From a virus: a stretch of 64,000 nucleotides of DNA. Where the stretch lies: positions 1-64,000 of IMG/VR virus record IMGVR_UViG_3300044615_001208; one strand, written 5' to 3'. Under the pieces are notes generated by a model. The model made no database searches. It saw only the letters and a list, made by a program, of their open reading frames with translations, and was not told the origin of the DNA. Shown one piece after another: positions 18,984 through 28,309 of the stretch; positions within the stretch are counted from its first letter, which is position 1; every line of letters starts with the position of its first letter. The translations under genes were made by a program, and so were the position numbers.

Positions 18984-19005
18984 TTTCAAATTTAGGTGTT
19001 ATACT
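18978..19005 (+). promoter_or_regulatory. Sigma70-like promoter for the primase gene
   Basis: TTGTGA (18978-18983), a 16-base spacer and TATACT (19000-19005). The ATG of the primase is only seven bases further on. The -10 hexamer is identical to those before the homing endonuclease and Mom-like genes. The -35 overlaps the end of the resolvase gene. Confidence 0.45.
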
Positions 19006-19012
19006 AATCTAA

Positions 19013-19924
19013 ATGACTGTAGTTGACACATTATCAAGATTATTTAAGCAAAAAATTCACATCCAAAAAGGCGGTGAAGAAATTCTTGTTTTTTGTCCCA
19101 GTTGCAGTCATCACAAACGTAAGTTAAACATCAATACAAAAACTGGATTTTACCAATGTTGGGTATGTGGGTTTAGTGGCAAAAGTTTTCATAGTCTATT
19201 AAAAAAGATAAAGGCTCCTAAAGAATATTATGACATTCTGTGTAAAGATGGACCCAAACGAACCAATGTTGTAGTAAAAGAAGAAAAAAAGATATTAAGT
19301 TTGCCTGAAGAGTTTAAACCTTTGTGTAAACCAAATAATGATATTGAGTATAAACACGCATTGAGTTACTGTTTAAACCGTAATATATCTACTTTAGATA
19401 TAGTTAGATATAACATTGGGTATTGTACCAGTGGAAATTTTATCAATAGAATCATTGTGCCGTCATATGATTGTCAAGGAAAGCTCAACTTTTACTGTGG
19501 TAGATCGTTTTACGACGGATATCTTAAATATAGATTGTGTGATGGTAGCAAAGATATTATAGGATTTGAACTATATACAGATTTTAATCAACCAGTAACT
19601 TTGGTAGAAGGTGTGTTTGATGCTATGTCTGTAAAGTATAATGTTATTCCTTTGTTTGGCAAAACTTTATCTAAATCACTCAAACTAAAATTGGTAGAAA
19701 ACAAACCACCCAGAGTAAATGTTTTGTTGGACAACGATGCATTGGCATCAAGTTTGAAAATTTGTGAATTTTTAATTGCAAATGATATAACTACATATTT
19801 GGTAAGACTTGACGGCAAAGATCCAAATGAATTGGGTCATAAAAAAACTTGGCAAACCATAGATAGTTGTGTTAGAATGGATGAAAGCTTGTTGTATAAG
19901 TTAAAATTAACAGTTAAATTATGA
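19013..19924 (+). CDS. DNA primase with zinc ribbon and TOPRIM domain, 303 aa
   Basis: DnaG-type primase that makes RNA primers for lagging-strand synthesis. A zinc-binding domain is seen at residues 28-52 (CPSC...CWVC, Cys28, Cys31, Cys49, Cys52). The TOPRIM catalytic core follows, with Glu199 in LVEGVFDAM and the Asp240-x-Asp242 pair in VLLDNDA. No helicase domain is fused to it. Its stop overlaps the next gene's start (ATGA at 19921), so translation with the recombination nuclease is coupled. Short for a DnaG, but similar in size to phage primases. Confidence 0.85.
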   Translation: MTVVDTLSRLFKQKIHIQKGGEEILVFCPSCSHHKRKLNINTKTGFYQCWVCGFSGKSFHSLLKKIKAPKEYYDILCKDGPKRTNVVVKEEKKILSLPEEFKPLCKPNNDIEYKHALSYCLNRNISTLDIVRYNIGYCTSGNFINRIIVPSYDCQGKLNFYCGRSFYDGYLKYRLCDGSKDIIGFELYTDFNQPVTLVEGVFDAMSVKYNVIPLFGKTLSKSLKLKLVENKPPRVNVLLDNDALASSLKICEFLIANDITTYLVRLDGKDPNELGHKKTWQTIDSCVRMDESLLYKLKLTVKL

Positions 19925-22900
19925 TTGTATTAAAAAATACAGATAAAAAAATTAATTCGGTGGTGCATATTGCGGATATTCATATTCGTTTAACAAAACG
20001 TCATGACGAATATACTTTGGTTTTTGAAAAGCTTTATAAAGCCCTTGATAAAGCAAAAACACTGGATGCTATCTTGGTTATAGCCGGTGATTTGTTTCAT
20101 AATAAATCCGATTTAAGTCCTGAATGTGTTAAAATTGGAAGTGATTTTCTAAAAAATTGCGCAGATAGAGTTCCTGTTATTTTAACGGCTGGCAATCACG
20201 ATGCTACATTGGCTAATAAATCTAGATTAGATTGTATTACACCAATTGTGGATGCTTTGAATCACCCTAATCTATTTTATCTCAGAAATACAGATGTTTA
20301 TAGATATGAAAATATTTTGTTTAATAACTTTAGTGTTTTTGATTGGGATGTCCCTGAAAAATACATTAAGTACGAAAATATCCCATCGAAATATCGTGAT
20401 GAAACAGACCATCACATTGCTTTGTTTCACGGACCAGTATATAATGCTGTTACTGATGTTGGGTACACTGTTAGTAGCCGATCTGTAACCAATGAAACTT
20501 TTGATGGACATCACATTGCTATGCTTGGTGATATTCACAAACATCAAATTCTACAAGAATATGATGACAATGAATCTTTGCCAGTTGTTGTATATGCGGG
20601 ATCGATGATTCAACAAAACCACGGTGAGGAGCTTAAAGGCCACGGTTTCATTATGTGGGACTTGAAACGTAAATTATTCAAACACTACGAACTAGTAAAT
20701 GAATATGGGTATTATACGGTGGAAGTTGACAAGGGTCAGTTGATTACGGATATTTCTAACATCCCAAAGAAATCCACACTACGTGTTATCTGTCGTGAGT
20801 CCATTCCTTCACAAGTAAAGGAGATTTTAAATGACATCAAAACCAAATCTACGTTAATCGAAACCACCTATGTTCGTGCCGACGATGTATCAAAAGATAC
20901 AATTTTGAACTCTGGAAAAGTGTTTGATGTACATAACATTTTTGATGTTGACTACCAAAACAAATTGGTAGAAGACACATTGTTATCAAAAAATGTAGAT
21001 AAGAATCTAATAGAAATGGTCAAGGATCTAAATAAGACCATTAATAAAGAAATACCAAAAGATAAAGCTCCAAAGAATATTCGTTGGAAACCAAAGAAAT
21101 TTGAATTCGACAATATGTTTAGTTATGGCGAAGGCAATATAATAGATTTTGCTAAACTAAACGGCACTATCGGACTTTTTGCACCAAATGCTAGTGGTAA
21201 ATCAAGCATTATGGATGCGCTTGCATTCTGTGTTTTTGATAAGTTCAGTAAGGGTTACAAAGCATCACACGTGCTTAATACTCAAAAAATGAGCTTTCGT
21301 TGTAAGTTTAATTTTGAGGTAAATGGAGTTGATTATTTTATTGAGCGTGAAGGTAAAGCAGACAAGAAAGGCAATGTCAAAGTTGAAGTCAAATTCTACA
21401 AAAAAGAAAATGACAAAGAAGTTCCATTGAACGGAGAAGCTCGTAGAAGCACAAACGATATTATTCGCGACTACGTTGGTACATATGAAGATTTTATTCT
21501 TACTGTTTTAAGTGTACAAAACAGTAAAGCTGGGTCTTTTATTGATCTTGGACAGACTGAGAGAAAAGATTTATTGTGTCAGTTTATGGGATTGGATGTA
21601 TTTGATCAATTATATACTATCGCAAATGATAAGTTTAAAGAAACAAATACTTTATTAAAGAATATAAGTAAAGATCAACTTATTCAAGAGTTGGAAACTG
21701 TATCTGGCAGTATAGACTATACTAATTCCAAGATTCAAGAGTTTAACGAAGAAGTAAAAAATCAAGAATTGTTAAAGGATTCTTATAACAATCTCTTATT
21801 AGAATTATCCAATAAAATTACTAAGACTGTAAGTTTTGATTTTGATATTGTTAAATTGGAAAGTAACAAAATTGAACTTGAAGGTCAGATTAATGAAACC
21901 AATCTTAATATTAAACTTCAAAAAGATAAACTAATTGATGTAGAAACAAATATTACCAATCTGTCTTCATCCATATCAGACTGCGAAAATATTGATCGTG
22001 ATTATGATCTTTATAAAGTTGCCAAACAAAATTTTGATAACAAGACCAATGAATTAAATAATCTTAAGCTTGTTGTGAAAAATAAAATGGACAAATTGAA
22101 AAAGTTGGAAGATCACAAATATGATCCTAACTGTTCATATTGCGTAAACAATGTATTCGTAAAAGATGCAATAAAAGTCAAAGCTGAATTGGAGAATGAT
22201 AAAATCAAAAGCAAGGTTATTGTAGATGAGTATAATACAATAAAGTCATCTTTGGAGAGTTATGGCGACATTGAAACAAAATTCAAACGTTGTCAAAAAG
22301 TAAATAACGATAAAGTTGCTTTTGAAAAAAGCAAGAGTGTTATTTCAAATACCATTCTTAAGTTGGAAAATGATCTTATTAAGATTCAAACCAAACTTAA
22401 GACTGTAACAGATAACATTTCAACTTTTTATACAAATAAAGATATTATTGAGAATAATAACAAGTTGATGTCTGACATCAACACTCAGAAAGATTTGATT
22501 AAATCTATCGACGTTAATATTAAATCTATTAATTCCAAGCTTTTTTCCTCATTAACTGAAAAAGGAAAGTTAGAAGTTCAGTATAAAACTGTTACTGAAC
22601 AATTGCAAAAGGTAAAAGAATTAGAGTCGAGTTATGAAGCTTACAAACATTATACAAATGTAGTTAGCCGTGATGGAATTCCATATGAAATTATAACCAA
22701 GACTCTTCCTGAGATTGAAAAGGAAGTTAATAATATTCTTCAACAGTTAGTAGATTTTACAGTTACTCTTCAAACTGATGGAAAAAACATTATGACCAAT
22801 ATCGTTTACGAAGACAAACGTTGGCCACTTGAAATGGCAAGTGGAATGGAAAAATTCGTAAGTGGACTTGCTATCAGAGTTTCGTTGATTAATATTAGTA

Positions 22901-23112
22901 ATCTACCAAGACCAAATATTATTTGTATTGATGAAGGATTTGGTTGTGCTGATAGTGATCATTTGGGTCAAATGGGAGCTTTGTTTAATTATTTGAAACA
23001 TCAATTTGATTTTATCTGGGTGATCAGTCATTTGGATCAAATGCGTGATATGGTTGATAACCAAGTGGAAATAAAAAAAGAGAATGGCTTTAGTAAGGTA
23101 GTATATATTTAA
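19921..23112 (+). CDS. Fused Mre11-Rad50-type recombination nuclease (gp47-gp46 fusion), 1063 aa
   Basis: Single polypeptide carrying both subunits of the SbcCD/Mre11-Rad50 (T4 gp46/gp47) complex, which resects DNA ends for recombination-dependent replication. The N-terminal calcineurin-like phosphoesterase has Asp19-x-His21 (HIADIHIRL), Asp57 (AGDLFHN), Asn92-His93-Asp94 (GNHDA) and His206/His208 (GDIHKH). From about residue 395 comes the SMC-like ATPase: Walker A near 418-428 (PNASGKSS), long coiled coil, zinc hook Cys738-x-x-Cys741, returning coil, signature region ASGMEKFVSGLA and Walker B IICIDEGFG (Asp1004, Glu1005). T4 encodes these as two genes. No frameshift or internal stop is seen, so the fusion is genuine. 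Confidence 0.9.
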   Translation: MIVLKNTDKKINSVVHIADIHIRLTKRHDEYTLVFEKLYKALDKAKTLDAILVIAGDLFHNKSDLSPECVKIGSDFLKNCADRVPVILTAGNHDATLANKSRLDCITPIVDALNHPNLFYLRNTDVYRYENILFNNFSVFDWDVPEKYIKYENIPSKYRDETDHHIALFHGPVYNAVTDVGYTVSSRSVTNETFDGHHIAMLGDIHKHQILQEYDDNESLPVVVYAGSMIQQNHGEELKGHGFIMWDLKRKLFKHYELVNEYGYYTVEVDKGQLITDISNIPKKSTLRVICRESIPSQVKEILNDIKTKSTLIETTYVRADDVSKDTILNSGKVFDVHNIFDVDYQNKLVEDTLLSKNVDKNLIEMVKDLNKTINKEIPKDKAPKNIRWKPKKFEFDNMFSYGEGNIIDFAKLNGTIGLFAPNASGKSSIMDALAFCVFDKFSKGYKASHVLNTQKMSFRCKFNFEVNGVDYFIEREGKADKKGNVKVEVKFYKKENDKEVPLNGEARRSTNDIIRDYVGTYEDFILTVLSVQNSKAGSFIDLGQTERKDLLCQFMGLDVFDQLYTIANDKFKETNTLLKNISKDQLIQELETVSGSIDYTNSKIQEFNEEVKNQELLKDSYNNLLLELSNKITKTVSFDFDIVKLESNKIELEGQINETNLNIKLQKDKLIDVETNITNLSSSISDCENIDRDYDLYKVAKQNFDNKTNELNNLKLVVKNKMDKLKKLEDHKYDPNCSYCVNNVFVKDAIKVKAELENDKIKSKVIVDEYNTIKSSLESYGDIETKFKRCQKVNNDKVAFEKSKSVISNTILKLENDLIKIQTKLKTVTDNISTFYTNKDIIENNNKLMSDINTQKDLIKSIDVNIKSINSKLFSSLTEKGKLEVQYKTVTEQLQKVKELESSYEAYKHYTNVVSRDGIPYEIITKTLPEIEKEVNNILQQLVDFTVTLQTDGKNIMTNIVYEDKRWPLEMASGMEKFVSGLAIRVSLINISNLPRPNIICIDEGFGCADSDHLGQMGALFNYLKHQFDFIWVISHLDQMRDMVDNQVEIKKENGFSKVVYI

Positions 23113-23113
23113 T

Positions 23114-24073
23114 ATGCCTATTATCGACGATATCTATTTGGAAAAGTTTGGAAAATTAACAATTATTATTACGGATGAAGGTGTGTTTAAAACCATCAAT
23201 GATTCATCGGTTAATTATGAGTTTATAATAACAATACGAAGTTTAGATTCCAATCTTATTTCACATATTATGTATCACCACTGTACAGTGGGGCATGATA
23301 TGTGGACCTATAATTATAACATTTTTTATATAAAAGAAATTTTAAATAAAAATCATCCTGGCATTTGCATAGAAATACACGATGTAGACAATACATTATT
23401 ATTCAGTAAAAATTATCACGGTACTAAAAAATTTAGATGTTTGGATTTAAAATCTAAACAAGGTGATACAACCTATCCATCTTACCATACATTTTTCTAC
23501 GATGATTATTTTACATCAAATTTTAATATCAAAGATGGAGATGTTGTTTATGATCTGGGAGCTAATATTGGTGCGTTTTCTATTGCGTGTTCTAATTTTG
23601 ATATCAAACAAATATATGCATTTGAACCACATCCAGAACTCTCACAGTATCTTAACGATAATTTGAACAGATATGGTAAAAACACAAAAGTGTTTAATAA
23701 TGCGATTTCAAGTGAATTTAAAAAAGTAAGATTTGGTACCACAGAATCTACAGTTGCTTCCAGAATTAGAAACGAAGGTGAATTTGAAGTTGATGCTATT
23801 AATTTAGAAAAGTTTGTAATAGATAATAATTTGGAATTGCCAACTTATTTAAAAATTGATATAGAAGGAGCTGAATATGAGTTTTTTGAAAATACAAGTG
23901 ACAATTTCTTCAAAAATGTTAGAAGTATATTCTTTGAATTTCATTGCAATGACGGCGTAAATCTACTTAAAATAATTGATAGATTTAAGAATTTAGGATA
24001 CAAGTTAAGTCACAAAGATAATGCCTTGGATCATAATCTATCACATATGAACACCGTATACTTAAATAAGTAA
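23114..24073 (+). CDS. FkbM-family methyltransferase, 319 aa
   Basis: SAM-dependent methyltransferase of the FkbM family, usually acting on sugar hydroxyls in polysaccharides or glycans. The C-terminal half has the SAM-binding motif I near residues 144-158 (VVYDLGANIGAFSIA), the acidic motif IYAFEPHPE, and the family hallmark LKIDIEGAEYEFF. The N-terminal 120 residues are beta-rich and not recognised, perhaps an acceptor-binding domain. Starts one base after the recombination nuclease and three bases before the glycosyltransferase, so it belongs to a glycan-modifying cassette. Confidence 0.82.
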   Translation: MPIIDDIYLEKFGKLTIIITDEGVFKTINDSSVNYEFIITIRSLDSNLISHIMYHHCTVGHDMWTYNYNIFYIKEILNKNHPGICIEIHDVDNTLLFSKNYHGTKKFRCLDLKSKQGDTTYPSYHTFFYDDYFTSNFNIKDGDVVYDLGANIGAFSIACSNFDIKQIYAFEPHPELSQYLNDNLNRYGKNTKVFNNAISSEFKKVRFGTTESTVASRIRNEGEFEVDAINLEKFVIDNNLELPTYLKIDIEGAEYEFFENTSDNFFKNVRSIFFEFHCNDGVNLLKIIDRFKNLGYKLSHKDNALDHNLSHMNTVYLNK

Positions 24074-24076
24074 ATT

Positions 24077-26089
24077 ATGAAAAAAATATTGTTTATAGCT
24101 CCACATCTTTCTACTGGAGGACTACCTCAATTTTTATTGAAAAAAATACAATCGTTAATTAATGATTATGAAATATATTGTGTAGAATATGATGATATTA
24201 CTGGTGGAGTTTTAGTTGTTCAAAGAAAGCAGCTTCAGAAAATTTGCGGTAAGAGGTTTTACACATTATCATCAAATAAATTTGAGTTACTAAAGTTAGT
24301 TGACAATATAAAACCTGACATTATTCATTTGGAGGAAATGCCAGAATACTTTATGGATGTTAACTTGGCTACTAAACTCTATAATAAAGACCGAGAATAT
24401 CTAATTGTGGAAACTTCGCACGATAGTAGTTTTGATCCAAGAAGAAAGCGTGTTTTTCCAGATAAATTTACATTCGTAAGTAATTATCAGAAACAAAACG
24501 TCGAATCTTTAGGCATAAATACTACAGTTATTGAATATCCAATTTCTGTGAAGTGTAGAAAAGATAGATCTGAAGGATTGAAATTTTTGGGATTGGATGA
24601 AAGTAAAAAACACGTATTACACGTTGGATTGTTTACTCCTAGAAAAAACCAAAAAGAATTTATAGAATATGCTCGTGCAATGGAAAAAGAACATATTCAA
24701 TTTCATTGTCTGGGTAATATGGCTGATAACTTCAAAAATTATTGGCAACCTCTGTTGGATAATTTACCGAGTAATGTAAAAGTTTGGGGTGAACGCAAAG
24801 ATGTAGAAAACTTCTACAGTTGTATGGATTTGTTTTTGTTCACTAGCAGAGGTCACGCAACTGATAAAGAGACAGCACCTATTGTAATTAAAGAGGCTAT
24901 ATCTTATAATATACCATCTCTATTGTACAATTTGCCTGTTTACCTTGATAGATACAAGGTATTTGAAAATATCAAGTATCTAGACGAAACCAATTTTAAT
25001 CGTAATGTTAAACTCATAAAGAATCAATTGGGGATGATTTCAGATTCTGAAATAGAGATTGTTAATATAAAGAAAACTGCAAATAAAAACACGGTGGTTA
25101 TCATATCAACACATCCCAATTTTAAAGCTGTAGAAGACACAACTTTGGAATCAATTAATCAAGCTAAAAAAGCTGGTTATAAAGTGTTGTTGTCATCTCA
25201 TTATCCTGCTAGTGTTGATTTGCAAAAAGCGGCTGATCATTATGTATATGACTCAAACAATCCAATTTTAAAACATAATTTCTATAATAGATGGACATAC
25301 AACACAGATAATACCAAGATCAATTTATTTTTTCCACCTTCCGATTGTGATAATTATCACGGTCTTGCTGTATTATTAAACTATTACAATGGCATATCAT
25401 TGGCAAATAAAATCGGATACAAAAATGCAATTTGCTTCAATTATGATATGGTCATTTCAGAATCAGATTTTTCAAAGTTATACGATGTAGATGAAATTCT
25501 AATTAATAAGAAAGCATTTTTCTTTTATGATAAGGCCTTAGAAGGTGACACATTCAAAACAGTATTTCACGGAATTAATACTCAATTTTTCTTGGATAAT
25601 TTTGATTACTATACGCCAGAAGAATATATGGAATTTGTTACCAAGAAAAATATATCAAATGGATTGGAACAATTCTATTATAATAAACTAATATCTAATA
25701 AGAGCGATCTTCATATAGATTATACAAACAACGAAGAATCTTATTTAAGCAATAGTAAAAATAATTTATTCTCAATGGTAGAATATCTATCGGTTCTGAG
25801 GATGAAGAATATAAATAAGTTTGGAGTATTAACATACATCAATAATAAATTAGATGGTCGTATAAATGAGATAATAATAAAAAAGAACGGAGAGGTAGTT
25901 AACAATTATTCTTACACGGTATCAGAAAAGGTTTGTTTTTATTTAGCAAACGAGTTTGAAAACAATAATTTCTATGAAATTGAAAATAATCTATATGATC
26001 AAAATAAAATTTTATTGAGAAGTTATAAAAAGTCATTTAGAAGATTGGAAGACATAGATATTAACGGTTCTATTGATATTACACAATGA
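24077..26089 (+). CDS. Two-domain glycosyltransferase (GT-B plus GT-A-like), 670 aa
   Basis: The N-terminal 330 residues resemble GT4-type GT-B enzymes: start KKILFIAPHLSTGGLPQFL, central HVGLFTPRKNQKEFIEYA, and a donor-site region ETAPIVIKEAISYNIPSLLY with the E-x7-E pattern. From about residue 335 a second domain begins (NTVVIISTHPNFKAVEDTTL, later NAICFNYDMVIS), looking like a GT2-like nucleotide-sugar fold, then a short beta-rich tail. Donor and acceptor are unknown. Its stop overlaps the start of the next glycosyltransferase (ATGA), so the two are translationally coupled and probably act on the same glycan. Confidence 0.72.
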   Translation: MKKILFIAPHLSTGGLPQFLLKKIQSLINDYEIYCVEYDDITGGVLVVQRKQLQKICGKRFYTLSSNKFELLKLVDNIKPDIIHLEEMPEYFMDVNLATKLYNKDREYLIVETSHDSSFDPRRKRVFPDKFTFVSNYQKQNVESLGINTTVIEYPISVKCRKDRSEGLKFLGLDESKKHVLHVGLFTPRKNQKEFIEYARAMEKEHIQFHCLGNMADNFKNYWQPLLDNLPSNVKVWGERKDVENFYSCMDLFLFTSRGHATDKETAPIVIKEAISYNIPSLLYNLPVYLDRYKVFENIKYLDETNFNRNVKLIKNQLGMISDSEIEIVNIKKTANKNTVVIISTHPNFKAVEDTTLESINQAKKAGYKVLLSSHYPASVDLQKAADHYVYDSNNPILKHNFYNRWTYNTDNTKINLFFPPSDCDNYHGLAVLLNYYNGISLANKIGYKNAICFNYDMVISESDFSKLYDVDEILINKKAFFFYDKALEGDTFKTVFHGINTQFFLDNFDYYTPEEYMEFVTKKNISNGLEQFYYNKLISNKSDLHIDYTNNEESYLSNSKNNLFSMVEYLSVLRMKNINKFGVLTYINNKLDGRINEIIIKKNGEVVNNYSYTVSEKVCFYLANEFENNNFYEIENNLYDQNKILLRSYKKSFRRLEDIDINGSIDITQ

Positions 26090-28230
26090 AAATTATACAA
26101 GTTAATTTAGGGTTATTGCCTATTCCGCCTAATGGATGGGGTGCAGTTGAAAAAATCATTTGGGATTATCATCAACTGTTAAACAAAAAGGGATTAGAAT
26201 GTCAGATAAAGTATTTGAATGAAATTAAATATTCAGACGATATAATCGTACATATACACGTAGCAAATCTGGCAAATGAATGTCATAAAAGAGGCATACC
26301 TTATATCTTTAGTTTACACGATCATCACGCTTATTTGTATGGCAAAGATTCATCTGTATATAAAGAGAATTTACAAGCAATTGAAAATAGTGTAATATCC
26401 ACTTGTCCTGCCAAATATTTGGTTGATTATTTCGGAAGTAAAAAATTACGTTATTTTTCCCACGCGGTAAATACCGATGTGTTTAAACATAAAAATAACA
26501 AAATTCCAGTAAATAAACTGTTGTGTGTTGCAAATAATGGTTATGCCAATAATCAATCATATGATAGAAAAGGATTCACATATGCGATTAAAGTGGCTAA
26601 AGAATTAGGATATCCAATTACTATTGCTGGACCATCTAATAATAAAAAGTTCTTTGATATATTAGATGAAGAATTAAATCAGTATGATAAATTGACAAAA
26701 GTATTTGATTTAAATGAAGAATCGTTGATCGATTTATATAATGACCATTCTATATTCATACACCCATCTGAATTGGAAGCAGGACATCCAAATCTAACGC
26801 TTTTAGAAGCAATGAGTTGTGGTTTACCTGTGGTAGGTACGTTTGAGGAAAAATCATATAAAGGTATGGTTGTTGTTGAACGAAATGTAGAACAAATAAA
26901 ATCCGCAATACAACAAATCACATCTGATTATAGTCGATATCAAACCAAAGCTTTGGAGTGTGCTAAGGAAAATTCCTATTCCAACCGAGTAGACCAGTTA
27001 ATCGATTTATATGATCAATATACTGAACGATTGTTTGCTATTAAACACATCGATGTTTATGAAAATCTTAAAAAGAATGAAAAGAGTATTAAAACAAATG
27101 CGGTATTTAAATATTCATTCAATGATAATGCCAAGATTGAAGTGGATAACCCAGTAGACGTAGATCAAAGTTTCCACATAACATTCTATAATGGTGACGA
27201 TAATAGTATTAAATATGAAACTGATTTAAAACATAATTGGTGGGGAAGTTGTAATTTTACATATTACATTCCCTATGAAATTCACATTAAAGATAATAAG
27301 ACTAATGAATTGGTCGAAACATATAAGTTAAATTTAAAGAATAAGAAAGTAGTAATTGAATATGAAAGTTACTCTTTAGGCGATCAATTGGCTTGGATGC
27401 CTATAATTGAACAGTTTAGAAAAAAACACGAATGTGATCTTTATGTCAAGTTACCTTTGAAAAATATTTTTGAAAACAAATACCCTTCAATTAAGTTTGT
27501 TCACAATAACAAACCTATTTCAGATGCATTTGCAACTTATAAACTGGGATATTATGTAGACGAAAATGGATCTAACAATGATAGATGCAAAACAGATCCC
27601 AGAAAACAACCTCTACAAAAAATAGCAAGTGACTATTTAGGGTTACCATATGAACCAGAATTACCATTGCTTGACTTTGAAATCAAAGAAAGACCTCTAA
27701 AAAAGAGATACGTCACAATTGCAACACAAAGTACGTGTCAAGCCAAATATTGGAACAATAAAGGCGGATGGGAACGTGTTGTTGAATATATAAAATCAAA
27801 GGGATTTGAAGTAATATGCATAGATAAACACAAAACATTCGGAAATGGATCGGATTATATGAATAGTATGCCATCCAATGCTTTAGATTTTACAGGAGAT
27901 AAACCACTGGTTGATCGTATGAATCAAATATATCACAGTGAGTTTTTTATAGGTTTACCATCAGGATTGTCTTGGTTAGCTTGGGCAGTTAAAAAACCAG
28001 TAGTATTAATTAGCGGGTTCTCATATCCATATACTGAATTTGATACTCCTTATAGAGTACAAAACCACTCGGTGTGTACAGGATGTTGGAATGATTCGCT
28101 ATTTGACAAGGGAAATTGGAAGTGGTGTCCAAAATCTGATAAGAGAGAAGAGTTTGAATGTACCAAACAAATAACTCCAAAAATGGTTATGGATACCATA
28201 GATCAACTATTAATAGAACAAAAAATTTAA
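26086..28230 (+). CDS. GT4 glycosyltransferase fused to a TibC-type heptosyltransferase domain, 714 aa
   Basis: Residues 1-320 are a GT4-like GT-B enzyme (start IIQVNLGLLPIPPNGWGAVE; donor site HPNLTLLEAMSCGLPVVGT). Residues about 325-415 form a linker domain. Residues about 420-714 match the bacterial autotransporter heptosyltransferase (TibC/AAH) family: SLGDQLAWMPIIEQFRKKH, RKQPLQKIASDYLGL, QAKYWNNKGGW, FIGLPSGLSWLAW. The family's iron finger is present, with Cys664-x-x-Cys667, Cys681 and Cys692 (SVCTGCW...WKWCP...FECTK). TibC enzymes O-glycosylate serines of surface proteins. A protein-glycosylating role in this phage is inferred. Last gene of the cassette, upstream of the tail sheath. 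Confidence 0.82.
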   Translation: MKIIQVNLGLLPIPPNGWGAVEKIIWDYHQLLNKKGLECQIKYLNEIKYSDDIIVHIHVANLANECHKRGIPYIFSLHDHHAYLYGKDSSVYKENLQAIENSVISTCPAKYLVDYFGSKKLRYFSHAVNTDVFKHKNNKIPVNKLLCVANNGYANNQSYDRKGFTYAIKVAKELGYPITIAGPSNNKKFFDILDEELNQYDKLTKVFDLNEESLIDLYNDHSIFIHPSELEAGHPNLTLLEAMSCGLPVVGTFEEKSYKGMVVVERNVEQIKSAIQQITSDYSRYQTKALECAKENSYSNRVDQLIDLYDQYTERLFAIKHIDVYENLKKNEKSIKTNAVFKYSFNDNAKIEVDNPVDVDQSFHITFYNGDDNSIKYETDLKHNWWGSCNFTYYIPYEIHIKDNKTNELVETYKLNLKNKKVVIEYESYSLGDQLAWMPIIEQFRKKHECDLYVKLPLKNIFENKYPSIKFVHNNKPISDAFATYKLGYYVDENGSNNDRCKTDPRKQPLQKIASDYLGLPYEPELPLLDFEIKERPLKKRYVTIATQSTCQAKYWNNKGGWERVVEYIKSKGFEVICIDKHKTFGNGSDYMNSMPSNALDFTGDKPLVDRMNQIYHSEFFIGLPSGLSWLAWAVKKPVVLISGFSYPYTEFDTPYRVQNHSVCTGCWNDSLFDKGNWKWCPKSDKREEFECTKQITPKMVMDTIDQLLIEQKI

Positions 28231-28264
28231 AGTTATAATAAATAGTTAGTTCTTCGATTTTTCG

Positions 28265-28299
28265 GTTATATTTATATTTTAAATATAACTTCGAAAGGA
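28265..28299 (+). promoter_or_regulatory. Palindromic TATTTATA late promoter and Shine-Dalgarno of the sheath gene
   Basis: GTTATATTT (28265-28273) and AAATATAAC (28281-28289) form a perfect nine-base inverted repeat that contains TATTTATA (28269-28276). AAAGGA (28294-28299) lies ten bases before the sheath ATG. This is the longest leader following such a motif in the window and also the clearest ribosome binding site. Confidence 0.5.
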
Positions 28300-28309
28300 T
28301 ATTAATATT

